A stretch of 6,780 nt of DNA from Chloroflexota bacterium (GCA_027295645.1 JAPUKM010000011.1:1-6780); one strand, 5' to 3'; positions 1 to 6,545 are shown, counted from the first letter of the stretch. Numbers and translations: made by a program. The notes: generated by a model not told the origin, from the letters alone.

Positions 1-468
1 GCGGTCATCTTTGTGCTGAAGCACCGGCTCTCGCACATCTACTGGTTGAACATCACGGACTCGGAGATACCGTTTCTGCTGGCGCTGGAGCAGACCAACC
101 TGGTGCCGCCGGAGGAGTACGGCGGCAAGCACATTGTCTACACCGCCAACTACGTCACTCGGGACGACTACCGGTGGGGCATGGAGGCCGAGGATATCGT
201 CAGGGAGTATATTCCCCATCTCAAGAGGATCAACCCCGATTTCGATGAGTCGTGGATAGAGAGCTACTACTTTCATAAGGAGCCGGCGGCGCAGCCCATC
301 GTCACGGTGAATTACATGGAGAAGATGCCGTCTGTGAAGACGCCGGTTGAGGGCCTTTGGCTGGCGGCGATGAGCCAGGTGTACCCGCAGGACCGGGGCA
401 CCAACTATAGCCTGAAGCTGGCGGTAGAGGTGGCGCGGCAGGCGGTTTCAGAGATGGGGCAGGAGTAG
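1..468 (+). CDS. FAD-dependent amine oxidase / protoporphyrinogen oxidase-like protein, C-terminal part
   Basis: This is a 5'-truncated gene: the frame is open from base 1 and ends at TAG 466-468, giving 155 residues. The protein resembles the C-terminal half of NAD(P)/FAD-dependent oxidoreductases of the protoporphyrinogen oxidase/phytoene desaturase superfamily (amine-oxidase fold). Visible support is the YWLNITDSEIPF and EQTNLVPPEEYGG stretches near the start, typical of the substrate-domain strands of this group, and the C-terminal FAD-contacting segment SQVYPQDRGTNYS at about 373-411, which matches the family's usual 'YPxDRGTNY' ending. The N-terminal Rossmann GxGxxG motif lies outside the window, so the substrate cannot be named; porphyrinogen, carotenoid or sugar-nucleotide (UDP-galactopyranose mutase-like) relatives are all possible. 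It is separated by 112 bp and a promoter from the next gene and is probably not part of that operon. The family is secure, the reaction unknown. Confidence 0.8.
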   Translation, partial: AVIFVLKHRLSHIYWLNITDSEIPFLLALEQTNLVPPEEYGGKHIVYTANYVTRDDYRWGMEAEDIVREYIPHLKRINPDFDESWIESYYFHKEPAAQPIVTVNYMEKMPSVKTPVEGLWLAAMSQVYPQDRGTNYSLKLAVEVARQAVSEMGQE

Positions 469-501
469 GGGATGGGATCAGTTTTTGGCTAGATTGAATG
501 C

Positions 502-517
502 AACCAACGTATTGGTT
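502..517. repeat. Inverted repeat AACCAA-cgta-TTGGTT, possible operator
   Basis: Perfect 6-bp arms (502-507 and 512-517) are separated by 4 bp. The repeat lies 14 bp upstream of the TATAAT element, where the -35 region would be, so it could be a regulator-binding site for the nuoEFG operon. It is not followed by a T-run, so it does not look like a terminator for the gene ending at 468. The function is inferred from position only. Confidence 0.45.
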
Positions 518-528
518 CTCGTAATTCG

Positions 529-537
529 TGATATAAT
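529..537 (+). promoter_or_regulatory. Extended -10 promoter of the nuoEFG operon
   Basis: TG at 529-530, one base, then TATAAT at 532-537 is a perfect match to the bacterial extended -10 consensus. No good -35 hexamer sits at 16-18 bp, which fits an extended -10 promoter. Transcription would begin near 544-546, leaving a leader of about 35 nt before the GTG start of nuoE. The element is embedded in two direct copies of TAATTCG (522-528 and 534-540), the second overlapping the -10. Confidence 0.7.
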
Positions 538-580
538 TCGCAGACGCTAGCCGCCCTGTATTTCGCTGCTGAGGAACATA

Positions 581-1111
581 GTGACCAACCAGGTCCAAGA
601 CCTACGCGATACCATACGCAAGGCCATCACCTCTCAGCGGTCGAAGATTGTCACTCCCCTTTCCTCGTTGTTGGCTGTTGAGGATGCCATTGGCTATGTT
701 CCGCGTGAGGCGGTGGAGGAGGTGGCCAAGCTTACCGAGAGTACGGTCAACGATGTGTGGGGGGTTGCCTCCTTCTATACGAATTTCCGCTTCACTCCCC
801 CGGCAGAGCATACGGTAGAGGTGTGCTGGGGGCCGTCCTGCCATGTACTGGGGGCGCCGTCCGTTCTGAAGGCCATACTGGGCCATCTGAAGCTGACCAC
901 GGAGGGGGAGGCGGCGGATGGGGGGATAACGTTCAAGTACAATACCTGTCTGGGTGCCTGTGCCCAGGCTCCGGTGATGAGTATTGACCATCATCTGGTG
1001 GGCAGGGTCAAGGCGGAGGAGGCGCTGAAGTGGGTGCGGAGGCTGCACGAGGAGAGCGGGGCCGGCGCCGTACGTCACATAGGGAGCCACGGACGAGATG
1101 AGGATGCGTAG
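581..1111 (+). CDS. nuoE: NADH dehydrogenase subunit E (24 kDa-type, thioredoxin-like [2Fe-2S])
   Basis: This 176-residue protein is a NuoE/HoxE/FdsG-type subunit. It holds the N1a-type [2Fe-2S] cluster of the NADH-oxidising unit and works bound to NuoF in the cytoplasm. The four ligands are clear: C82 and C87 (CWGPSC) and C123 and C127 (CLGAC), the C-x4-C...C-x3-C pattern of the thioredoxin-like ferredoxin family. The helical N-terminal part contains the typical VEDAIGYVPREAVEEVA and VWGVASFYTNF stretches (about residues 33-69). The start is GTG 581, chosen because GAGGA at 571-575 lies 5 bp upstream and the length suits the family. The last 20 residues (after about 157) are a polar tail. 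The TAG stop at 1109-1111 directly touches the nuoF ATG, which suggests translational coupling. HoxE- or FdsG-like naming is equally possible because the partner complex is not classic complex I. Confidence 0.93.
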   Translation: MTNQVQDLRDTIRKAITSQRSKIVTPLSSLLAVEDAIGYVPREAVEEVAKLTESTVNDVWGVASFYTNFRFTPPAEHTVEVCWGPSCHVLGAPSVLKAILGHLKLTTEGEAADGGITFKYNTCLGACAQAPVMSIDHHLVGRVKAEEALKWVRRLHEESGAGAVRHIGSHGRDEDA

Positions 1112-2804
1112 ATGACCGAGGCGTACGGAGTTTTAGTCGAAAGCGCCCGAGGGCACCAGCGTACGTTGGAATCGAAGCCGAGGATCCGGGTGGGGACGGC
1201 GATATGCGGCCAGGCCGCCGGGGCGCTTGAGGTGCTGGAGGCGCTGCGCAGAGAGGTTGCCCGCCGTGGTCTGGATGCTACGGTGAGTGAGGTGGGGTGC
1301 CTTGGGCTCTGCTACGCCGAACCCTTGGTGGATGTGCAGTTTCCCGGAGAGTCACGGATGTTCTACGAACGGGTGACGCCGGATAAGCTGCCGCCCCTTG
1401 TTGAGGCCCATCTGGTCAGTACGAGCATTCCCATGGCTACGCTGGGCGCGCCGGGCTTTCCCGGCATCCCCGATCTTTACGACCTGCCGATGATGCTGAA
1501 CCAGGTGCGCATTGCGCTACGCAACGCCGGGCACATCGATCCCACCGACCTGTACGAGTATATCGCCGTCGGCGGCTATCTGGCCCTGGACAAGGCGCTA
1601 TCGGCCATGACCCCTGAGGCGGTGCTGGGGGAGGTCACGACGTCAGGGCTGAAGGGCAGGGGAGGGGCGGCGTTCTCCACCGGGACCAAGTGGGGATTCC
1701 TGAAGGGCTCTCAAGCGCCGGAGAAGTATATTCTGTGCAACGCGGAAGAGGGCGACCCCGGTGCCTTTAACGACAAGGGCATCCTTGAGAGCGACCCCCA
1801 CACGCTGATTGAGGGGATGATACTGGCCGGCTACGCCACTGGCGCAACCTATGGCTATGTGTTCATTCGCCATGGACACGAGGGGCCAATTGAGCGCACG
1901 CAGAGGGCACTGGAGCAGGCCTACGAGGCGGGGCTGCTGGGGCGGAACATCCTTGGCTCCGACTTCAGCTTTGATGCGGAGGTGTCGCTGGTGGGGGAGT
2001 CGTACGTGTCGGGGGAGGAGACGGCGCTGATGGAGGCGATCGAGGGGAAGCGCGCCATGCCCCGCTACCGGCCCCCGTTTCCCGCCGCCGTGGGTGTGTG
2101 GGGCAAGCCGAGCAACATCAACAATATCAAGACCCTTGCTTACGTTCCGCAGATCGTGTCGAATGGCGGCGAGTGGTTCGCGGGTATCGGGGTGGAGGGA
2201 AGCGCGGGCACCGCAATTCTGTGCCTGTCGGGAAACATCCTGCGTCCGGGTATGGTGGAGGTGCCGATGGGCCTGAGCCTGCGCACGGTGGTGGAGGAGA
2301 TGGGGGGGGGGGACGCCGACCGGCAGGGTGAAGTTTTTGCAGACGGGCGGGCCCCTGGGTGGGGTGCTGAGCGGCGAGAAACTGGACACGGTGCTGGACT
2401 TCAAGGCGATGGCCGAGGCCGGGGCCATTCTGGGGTCGGGCGGGATTATCGTCGCCGGCGAGGAGGTATGCGCGGTGGACATGACGCGGCTGCTGGTGGC
2501 CTTTTGCCAGTACGAGTCGTGTGGCAAGTGTTTCCCCTGCCGCCTCGGGACCACTCATCTGCTGGAGGTCCTGGAGCGGATGTGCCGTTTCGAGAGCGTG
2601 CCGTCCGATCTGGAGCTGATGCATAAGGTGGGCAAGGAGATGGCCGCCACCTCTCTGTGCGGGCATGGCCAGCTTGGATTCAATCCCGTGCAGTCGGCGC
2701 TCGACTACTTTGGGGGGGAGTTCGCCATGCACATGGAAGAGGGTCGATGCTCCACCGGGAGCTGCAATAGCCAGTTCATCACACCGGTGCGGACACGGCG
2801 ATAG
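1112..2804 (+). CDS. nuoF: NADH dehydrogenase subunit F (FMN/NADH-binding, 51 kDa-type), frameshifted in an 11-G run
   Basis: NuoF binds NADH and FMN and passes electrons to an [4Fe-4S] (N3) cluster. The ATG at 1112 abuts the nuoE stop and has GAGGA at 1100-1104. Residues about 24-105 form an extra thioredoxin-like domain (C32, C63, C67), as in HydB/HndC-type long NuoF proteins. The FMN/NADH region follows: GLKGRGGAAF (179-188), NAEEGDPGAF (210-219) and SGEETALMEAIEG (300-312), where many relatives have Cys in place of S300. As written, the frame leaves the family at the G run 2302-2312: the zero frame ends at a TAA (2624-2626) as an unrelated Arg/Gly-rich tail. The +1 frame continues exactly as expected (GTPTGRVKFLQTGGPLGG) to TAG 2802-2804, with the N3 ligands in ESCGKCFPC and SLCGHG (C470, C473, C476, C516 in the repaired 563-residue protein). 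One fewer G repairs it. A sequencing or assembly error is likely; a true mutation, slippage or frameshifting is possible. Confidence 0.92.
2302..2312 (+). repeat. 11-G homopolymer at the nuoF frame break
   Basis: This is the longest single-base run I see in the window. Reading ATG GGG GGG GGG and then dropping one G gives ACG CCG ACC GGC AGG GTG AAG, the conserved continuation of NuoF. With 10 G (or 7, or 13) the gene is whole; with 11 it is not. Such a tract is prone to miscalling and to polymerase slippage. Confidence 0.95.
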
Positions 2805-2814
2805 GAGGGCTGGT

Positions 2815-5700
2815 GTGACGAGCGAAGAACAGATCAATATCGTCATCGATGACAAGAGGGTCCAGACCCGCTCCGGTGCGGTTGCGCTGGAGGCGGCCAT
2901 TGAGGCGGGTATCTATGTGCCCTACCTCTGCTACCACCCGGGTATGAAGCCGTTTGCCGCCTGTCGCCTGTGTCTTGTGCAGGAGGAGGTGGAGGTTGAG
3001 GTGGAGCAGGATGGGGAGACGGTGCGTCAACGTCAGCTCCGGCCTGCCACGGCGTCGTGCACTCTGCCGGTGAGAGAGGGCATGGTGCTCAGGACGGCGA
3101 CGGACAATGTACGGGAGTTGCAGCATGGGGTCATGGAGATGCTCATCTCCGAGCACCCACACGGCTGTCTCACCTGTCACCGGGTGGACCTGTGCGGGCC
3201 GACGGACATCTGCCAGCGGCACGTATCGGTGAACGACCGGTGCGTCACCTGCCCGAAGAACGAGCGGTGCGAGCTGAAGGAGAGTGTGCGTTTCCTGGGC
3301 ATGGACCTGAACTCGCCGCTCTCCTACAAGACCCGCGGCCTTGATCTGGAGGTGGCGGACCCGTTCTACGACCTGGACTACAACCTGTGCATCGTGTGCG
3401 GGCGGTGCGTTCGGGTGTGCGACGAGGTGCGTGGCGACAGCGCCATCACGTTCGTCGAACGGGCGGGGCGCTCGCTGGTTGGGACGTCGCGGGGAACGTC
3501 GCTGCTGCAGTCCGGGTGCGAGTTCTGCGGCGCGTGCATCGACGTGTGCCCTGTGGGGGCGCTGGTTGAGCGTGAGCACAAGTGGGACAAGGCGGTGCGT
3601 GTGGAGCGCACGGTGTGCTCGCAGTGTCCCGTGGGCTGCCAGCTGAATCTTGAGGTGAACAAGCGGGAGAAGGTGATCCGGGCGGTTCCCGAGATCCAGG
3701 CACCGGCCAACCATGGCCAGGCGTGCTTCAGGGGTAAGTTCGGCATGGAGTACGTGAACCACCGAGATAGGCTGAAGCGACCGCTGATCCGGCGCGACGG
3801 TGAGCTTCAGGAGACCACCTGGGACGAGGCGCTGGGGTATATCGCCGAGCGGCTGCGCGAGTACAAGGGCGAGCAGTTCGCCGCCGTTGCTTCGGCAAGG
3901 AGCACCAACGAGGCCGCATATCTGCTGCAAAAGTTCACCCGCACGGTGATGGAGACCAACAGTGTGGACATGGACTCCAACGGCCGTCCGGGCCTCACTC
4001 GTGCCCTTTCCGACACGCTGGGCTATGCCGCATCGACCAACTCAATCTGGGAGCTGGAGAAGGCCGGCTGCGTGCTAGTGGTGGATGCCAACGTGACGGA
4101 GGAGCAGAACGTGGTGGCGGTGCCGGTGAAGAAGGCGGTCAGGGCGGGGACAGCCAAGCTCATTGTGATCGATGCGCGGGAGGTGGAGCTGACCCACTAC
4201 GCGCACATCTGGCTGCGGCCACGTCCCGACACGACGCTGCACCTTCTGGGCGGGATGCTGCGTTACATTCTGGACGAGGCGCTTGCCGAACCCGGGTTCA
4301 TTGAGGAGCGGTGCGAGGGTCTCGATGAACTGCGTACGTCTCTAGAGGTCTTCGATCTGGACGCGGTCTCCAGGATAACGGGAGTAGAGGCGGAGAGGGT
4401 CCGAGAGGCGGCGACGATGTTCGCGACTACGGGGCCGGCCTCGATCCTGTATGCCCTGGACAACGTGCCACAAGAGCAGCAGCCTATGAATGTGTATGCC
4501 ATGACCAATCTTGCGCTGGTTACGGGCAACGTCGGAAGACCCTCTACCGGATTGTACGCTCTGCACAGGGGGACAAATCAGCAGGGGGCTCTGGATGTGG
4601 GATGCGTTCCCGATCTGCTTCCCGGCTACCAACAGATGGACGAGAGCCCCGGCCAGCATGCCATTCAGGCGGTGTGGGGACAGCGAGCACCCCGTACGCC
4701 AGGCCTGGGTATCCGGGATGCGCTGACGGCCGCCCAGGAGGGGACGATCAAGTCGATGCTGCTGCTGGGCGACAGCATCGACTATTCCAGCGGAGAGCTG
4801 GGTGATGGATACGCCGCCCTGCAGAAGCTCGAGTTTCTGGTGGTGCACGATGCGTTCCTGGGCGCAGCGGCCCAGCTGGCGGATGTGGTGTTGCCAGCCG
4901 CCACTTTTGCCGAGGAGGACGGAACCTACACCAACCTGGAACGGCGAGTCCAGCTTCTCAAGCGAGTGATCACGGCCAGGAACAGCGAGGCCAAACCGGC
5001 CTGGTGGTTGCTCAGCTCGCTGGCCCATCTGATGAACGCGCCGGGCTTCGAATACTCATCCCCCGCCGAGGTGTTCGATGAGATTGCCCAGGTAACACCC
5101 ATCTACGCCGGCATCTCCCACGGGCGCCTGGTGCGAGAGGCGGTGGTTACTCTGCGACCGGACCCCGGTAACCCACAACCGACCCAGATGTTGTATTCCG
5201 ACCGGGTCTCTCAAGGGATCCAGTGGCCCTGCCCAGACGCCGACGGCCCCGCCACACCCATGCTGTACGAGAGCGGATTTCCTGACGATAAGGCGAACCT
5301 CATGCCCCTGGAGGCTCCGGCTGCCACGCAACTGACGACGGACGAGAATCCGCTTCTGTTTGTGCCGGGCCGTGTGCTGGCCCAGTGGGATCGGGAGGTG
5401 GAGGTGATCAGGACGGATGGGATGAACCACATCCAGAGGGAGGAGCTTCTGGAACTCCATCCCCAGGATGCGGCCGCTTTGGACCTGAGCCAGGGAGACG
5501 CGGTGGAAGTGTCCGGGAAGGGATGGCACGTGTCCGCTGCCGCCTATATTACTGAGGCCGCTCATCCGGGGGTCGTGTCGATGACGACCCTCTTCGGCGA
5601 ACTGGCCGCCAGGCTTGAGACCAGCGAGGACCCCGACCCGATGTCCAAGATATCCGGCCTCAGGGTGTGCCCGGTCCGTGTGAAAAAGATAGCTCTATAG
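2815..5700 (+). CDS. nuoG: NuoG/FdhA-type subunit: iron-sulfur chain plus molybdopterin-oxidoreductase domain without the formate dehydrogenase Cys/Sec-His
   Basis: This 961-residue soluble subunit should take electrons to or from NuoEF. The start is GTG 2815, with AGGAGGG at 2803-2809, 10 bp after the nuoF stop; an upstream in-frame ATG at 2665 would overlap nuoF and encode no conserved residues. Domains in order: plant-type [2Fe-2S] (C39, C50, C53, C82); His-Cys [4Fe-4S] motif (H114, C118, C121, C127) followed by a second C-x2-C-x5-C (C143, C146, C152) plus C133; a two-cluster ferredoxin domain (C192/195/198/202 and C235/238/241/245); the molybdopterin-family [4Fe-4S] (C268, C271, C275, C304); and the MPT-binding core and C-terminal barrel (about 320-961). 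The core matches formate dehydrogenase alpha (RGTNQQGALD 585-594, LPGYQ, ADVVLPAATFAEEDGTYTN, GIQWPCPD), but the metal-ligand Cys/Sec and His are absent (residues 385-394 read DMDSNGRPGL). A FdhA name is an alternative; formate activity is doubtful. Confidence 0.9.
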   Translation: MTSEEQINIVIDDKRVQTRSGAVALEAAIEAGIYVPYLCYHPGMKPFAACRLCLVQEEVEVEVEQDGETVRQRQLRPATASCTLPVREGMVLRTATDNVRELQHGVMEMLISEHPHGCLTCHRVDLCGPTDICQRHVSVNDRCVTCPKNERCELKESVRFLGMDLNSPLSYKTRGLDLEVADPFYDLDYNLCIVCGRCVRVCDEVRGDSAITFVERAGRSLVGTSRGTSLLQSGCEFCGACIDVCPVGALVEREHKWDKAVRVERTVCSQCPVGCQLNLEVNKREKVIRAVPEIQAPANHGQACFRGKFGMEYVNHRDRLKRPLIRRDGELQETTWDEALGYIAERLREYKGEQFAAVASARSTNEAAYLLQKFTRTVMETNSVDMDSNGRPGLTRALSDTLGYAASTNSIWELEKAGCVLVVDANVTEEQNVVAVPVKKAVRAGTAKLIVIDAREVELTHYAHIWLRPRPDTTLHLLGGMLRYILDEALAEPGFIEERCEGLDELRTSLEVFDLDAVSRITGVEAERVREAATMFATTGPASILYALDNVPQEQQPMNVYAMTNLALVTGNVGRPSTGLYALHRGTNQQGALDVGCVPDLLPGYQQMDESPGQHAIQAVWGQRAPRTPGLGIRDALTAAQEGTIKSMLLLGDSIDYSSGELGDGYAALQKLEFLVVHDAFLGAAAQLADVVLPAATFAEEDGTYTNLERRVQLLKRVITARNSEAKPAWWLLSSLAHLMNAPGFEYSSPAEVFDEIAQVTPIYAGISHGRLVREAVVTLRPDPGNPQPTQMLYSDRVSQGIQWPCPDADGPATPMLYESGFPDDKANLMPLEAPAATQLTTDENPLLFVPGRVLAQWDREVEVIRTDGMNHIQREELLELHPQDAAALDLSQGDAVEVSGKGWHVSAAAYITEAAHPGVVSMTTLFGELAARLETSEDPDPMSKISGLRVCPVRVKKIAL

Positions 5701-5744
5701 ATATGCGAGATATGCGGCTCTATGGATAGAGATCTACAGAGCTA
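5690..5744 (+). repeat. Long imperfect inverted repeat across the nuoG stop codon
   Basis: TAGCTCTATAGAT (5690-5702) pairs with ATCTACAGAGCTA (5732-5744) at 12 of 13 positions; the only mismatch is A5697 against C5737. Inside it a second repeat, CTCTAT-gg-ATAGAG (5718-5731), forms a 6-bp hairpin, and ATATGCG occurs twice (5701-5707, 5710-5716). GCTCTAT also occurs twice (5692-5698, 5717-5723), so the two hairpins share interchangeable arms. No strong T-run follows, so a rho-independent terminator is not clear; an mRNA-end stabiliser, attenuator or protein site are alternatives. Confidence 0.55.
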
Positions 5745-5752
5745 CACGGCTG

Positions 5753-5758
5753 TATATT
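5753..5758 (+). promoter_or_regulatory. Weak -10-like element before the FNR-like gene
   Basis: TATATT at 5753-5758 is 5/6 to TATAAT and ends 9 bp before the ATG at 5768. No good -35 is visible. If used, transcription would start at or next to the ATG and give a leaderless mRNA, which would fit the absence of a Shine-Dalgarno sequence before this gene. Low confidence; readthrough from nuoG is equally possible. Confidence 0.3.
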
Positions 5759-5767
5759 TAGATTGCT

Positions 5768-6511
5768 ATGTCGACACAAGCCAACAGAAAGGCGGTATCC
5801 CTGCCCAAGGCCACGATAACGTACCGCAGGGACGTTACCGATGACCTGTGGGTCATCCGGCTGAGGCCGGAGGTGCCGTTCACGTTCAAGCCGGGGCAGT
5901 ATTGCACCAGTGGTGTAGAGGGGGTGGAGCGGGCATACTCCATCGTGTCCGCCCCTCACGAAGAGGAGCTGGAGCTTTTCGTTGAGCTGGTGCCTCCGCC
6001 CACGGGACAGCTGACACCGTTGCTCTATGAGTTGGCCGAGGGAGCCGAGGTGACGATGCGTCCGCGAGCCAAGGGGCTGTTCACCTTCAAGGAGCAGTGG
6101 GCCGACCACTTCATGGTGTCAACGGTGACGGGGGTCTGTCCCTTTGTGAGCATCCTGAGAGACTATCTCCATTACGGCAGGTCCGGCCACCGGTTCTATG
6201 TCCTGGAGGGTGCGAGCTACGACGACGAGTTGACCTACGACGGAGAGTTGAGGGAGATGGAGTCCGAGCATCCGGAGCTCATCACGTTTGTGCCCACGGT
6301 GAGCAGGCCTCGGGAGGAGCGGAACCGCGGCTGGACCGGGGAAAGCGGACGGGTCAATACGATTGTCCAGAGGTGTCTGGAGCGGTTTGGCCTGGAGCCA
6401 AGCTCCACGCTGGTCTACGCCTGCGGACACCCTGGCATGATCGAAGATGTCAAAGACCAGCTGTCGCCGAAGGGTTGGACGGTGGAGGAGGAGCGTTTCT
6501 GGAAGGAGTAG
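5768..6511 (+). CDS. Ferredoxin-NAD(P)+ reductase-like flavoprotein
   Basis: This 247-residue, soluble, single-domain-pair flavoprotein belongs to the FNR superfamily and moves electrons between NAD(P)H and a one-electron carrier such as ferredoxin. The FAD-binding barrel spans about residues 12-108 with KPGQY (41-45) and the flavin motif RAYS (55-58). The nucleotide-binding half has STVTGVCPFVSIL (118-130), which stands where relatives have a GTGxAPF motif; here the first Gly is Val and the Ala is Cys. It also has YACGHPGMIEDV (217-228) and an aromatic end, EERFWKE. It lacks the C-terminal four-cysteine [2Fe-2S] site of PyrK/NfnA proteins, so it is nearer to bacterial Fpr/COG1018-type reductases. 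The ATG at 5768 has no Shine-Dalgarno sequence. It follows nuoG by 67 bp in the same direction, suggesting it serves the same redox system. The exact donor and acceptor are unknown. Confidence 0.85.
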   Translation: MSTQANRKAVSLPKATITYRRDVTDDLWVIRLRPEVPFTFKPGQYCTSGVEGVERAYSIVSAPHEEELELFVELVPPPTGQLTPLLYELAEGAEVTMRPRAKGLFTFKEQWADHFMVSTVTGVCPFVSILRDYLHYGRSGHRFYVLEGASYDDELTYDGELREMESEHPELITFVPTVSRPREERNRGWTGESGRVNTIVQRCLERFGLEPSSTLVYACGHPGMIEDVKDQLSPKGWTVEEERFWKE

Positions 6512-6541
6512 CCCCGTAGCCAGGGCGGGCAGGGCTTTTTT
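6510..6541 (+). terminator. Probable rho-independent terminator after the FNR-like gene
   Basis: AGCCC (6510-6514) pairs with GGGCT (6532-6536), with a possible inner GCC/GGC pairing (6519-6521 with 6528-6530), and six Ts follow at 6536-6541. The stem is short and interrupted, so strength is uncertain. It starts in the stop codon of the FNR-like gene and would end the operon before mutS. Confidence 0.5.
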
Positions 6542-6545
6542 GGTC

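Noticed and set aside
302..598. Minus-strand open frame across the 469-580 gap
   Set aside because: Proline- and serine-rich text with no motif; the gap is better explained by the + strand promoter and repeat.
901..925. G-rich stretch in nuoE as a G-quadruplex
   Set aside because: Only two runs reach three or more Gs, so it does not meet the usual four-run pattern; it codes for ordinary residues between the two cysteine pairs.
2665..2814. Upstream in-frame ATG that would extend nuoG by 50 residues
   Set aside because: It overlaps the conserved nuoF C-terminus in another frame, encodes no conserved sequence, and the GTG at 2815 has a strong Shine-Dalgarno sequence at the right distance.
2779..3930. 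Long open frame on the - strand (383 codons) opposite nuoG, and similar ones at 1643-2554, 2127-2900 and 4342-5028
   Set aside because: They lie entirely opposite well-supported genes, encode His/Arg/Pro-rich low-complexity text with no recognisable motif, and arise naturally from GC-rich codon bias.
3955..3995. Selenocysteine codon in the FdhA-like subunit
   Set aside because: No in-frame TGA occurs at the expected position; the codons read GGC CGT CCG GGC, so it is neither Sec nor Cys.
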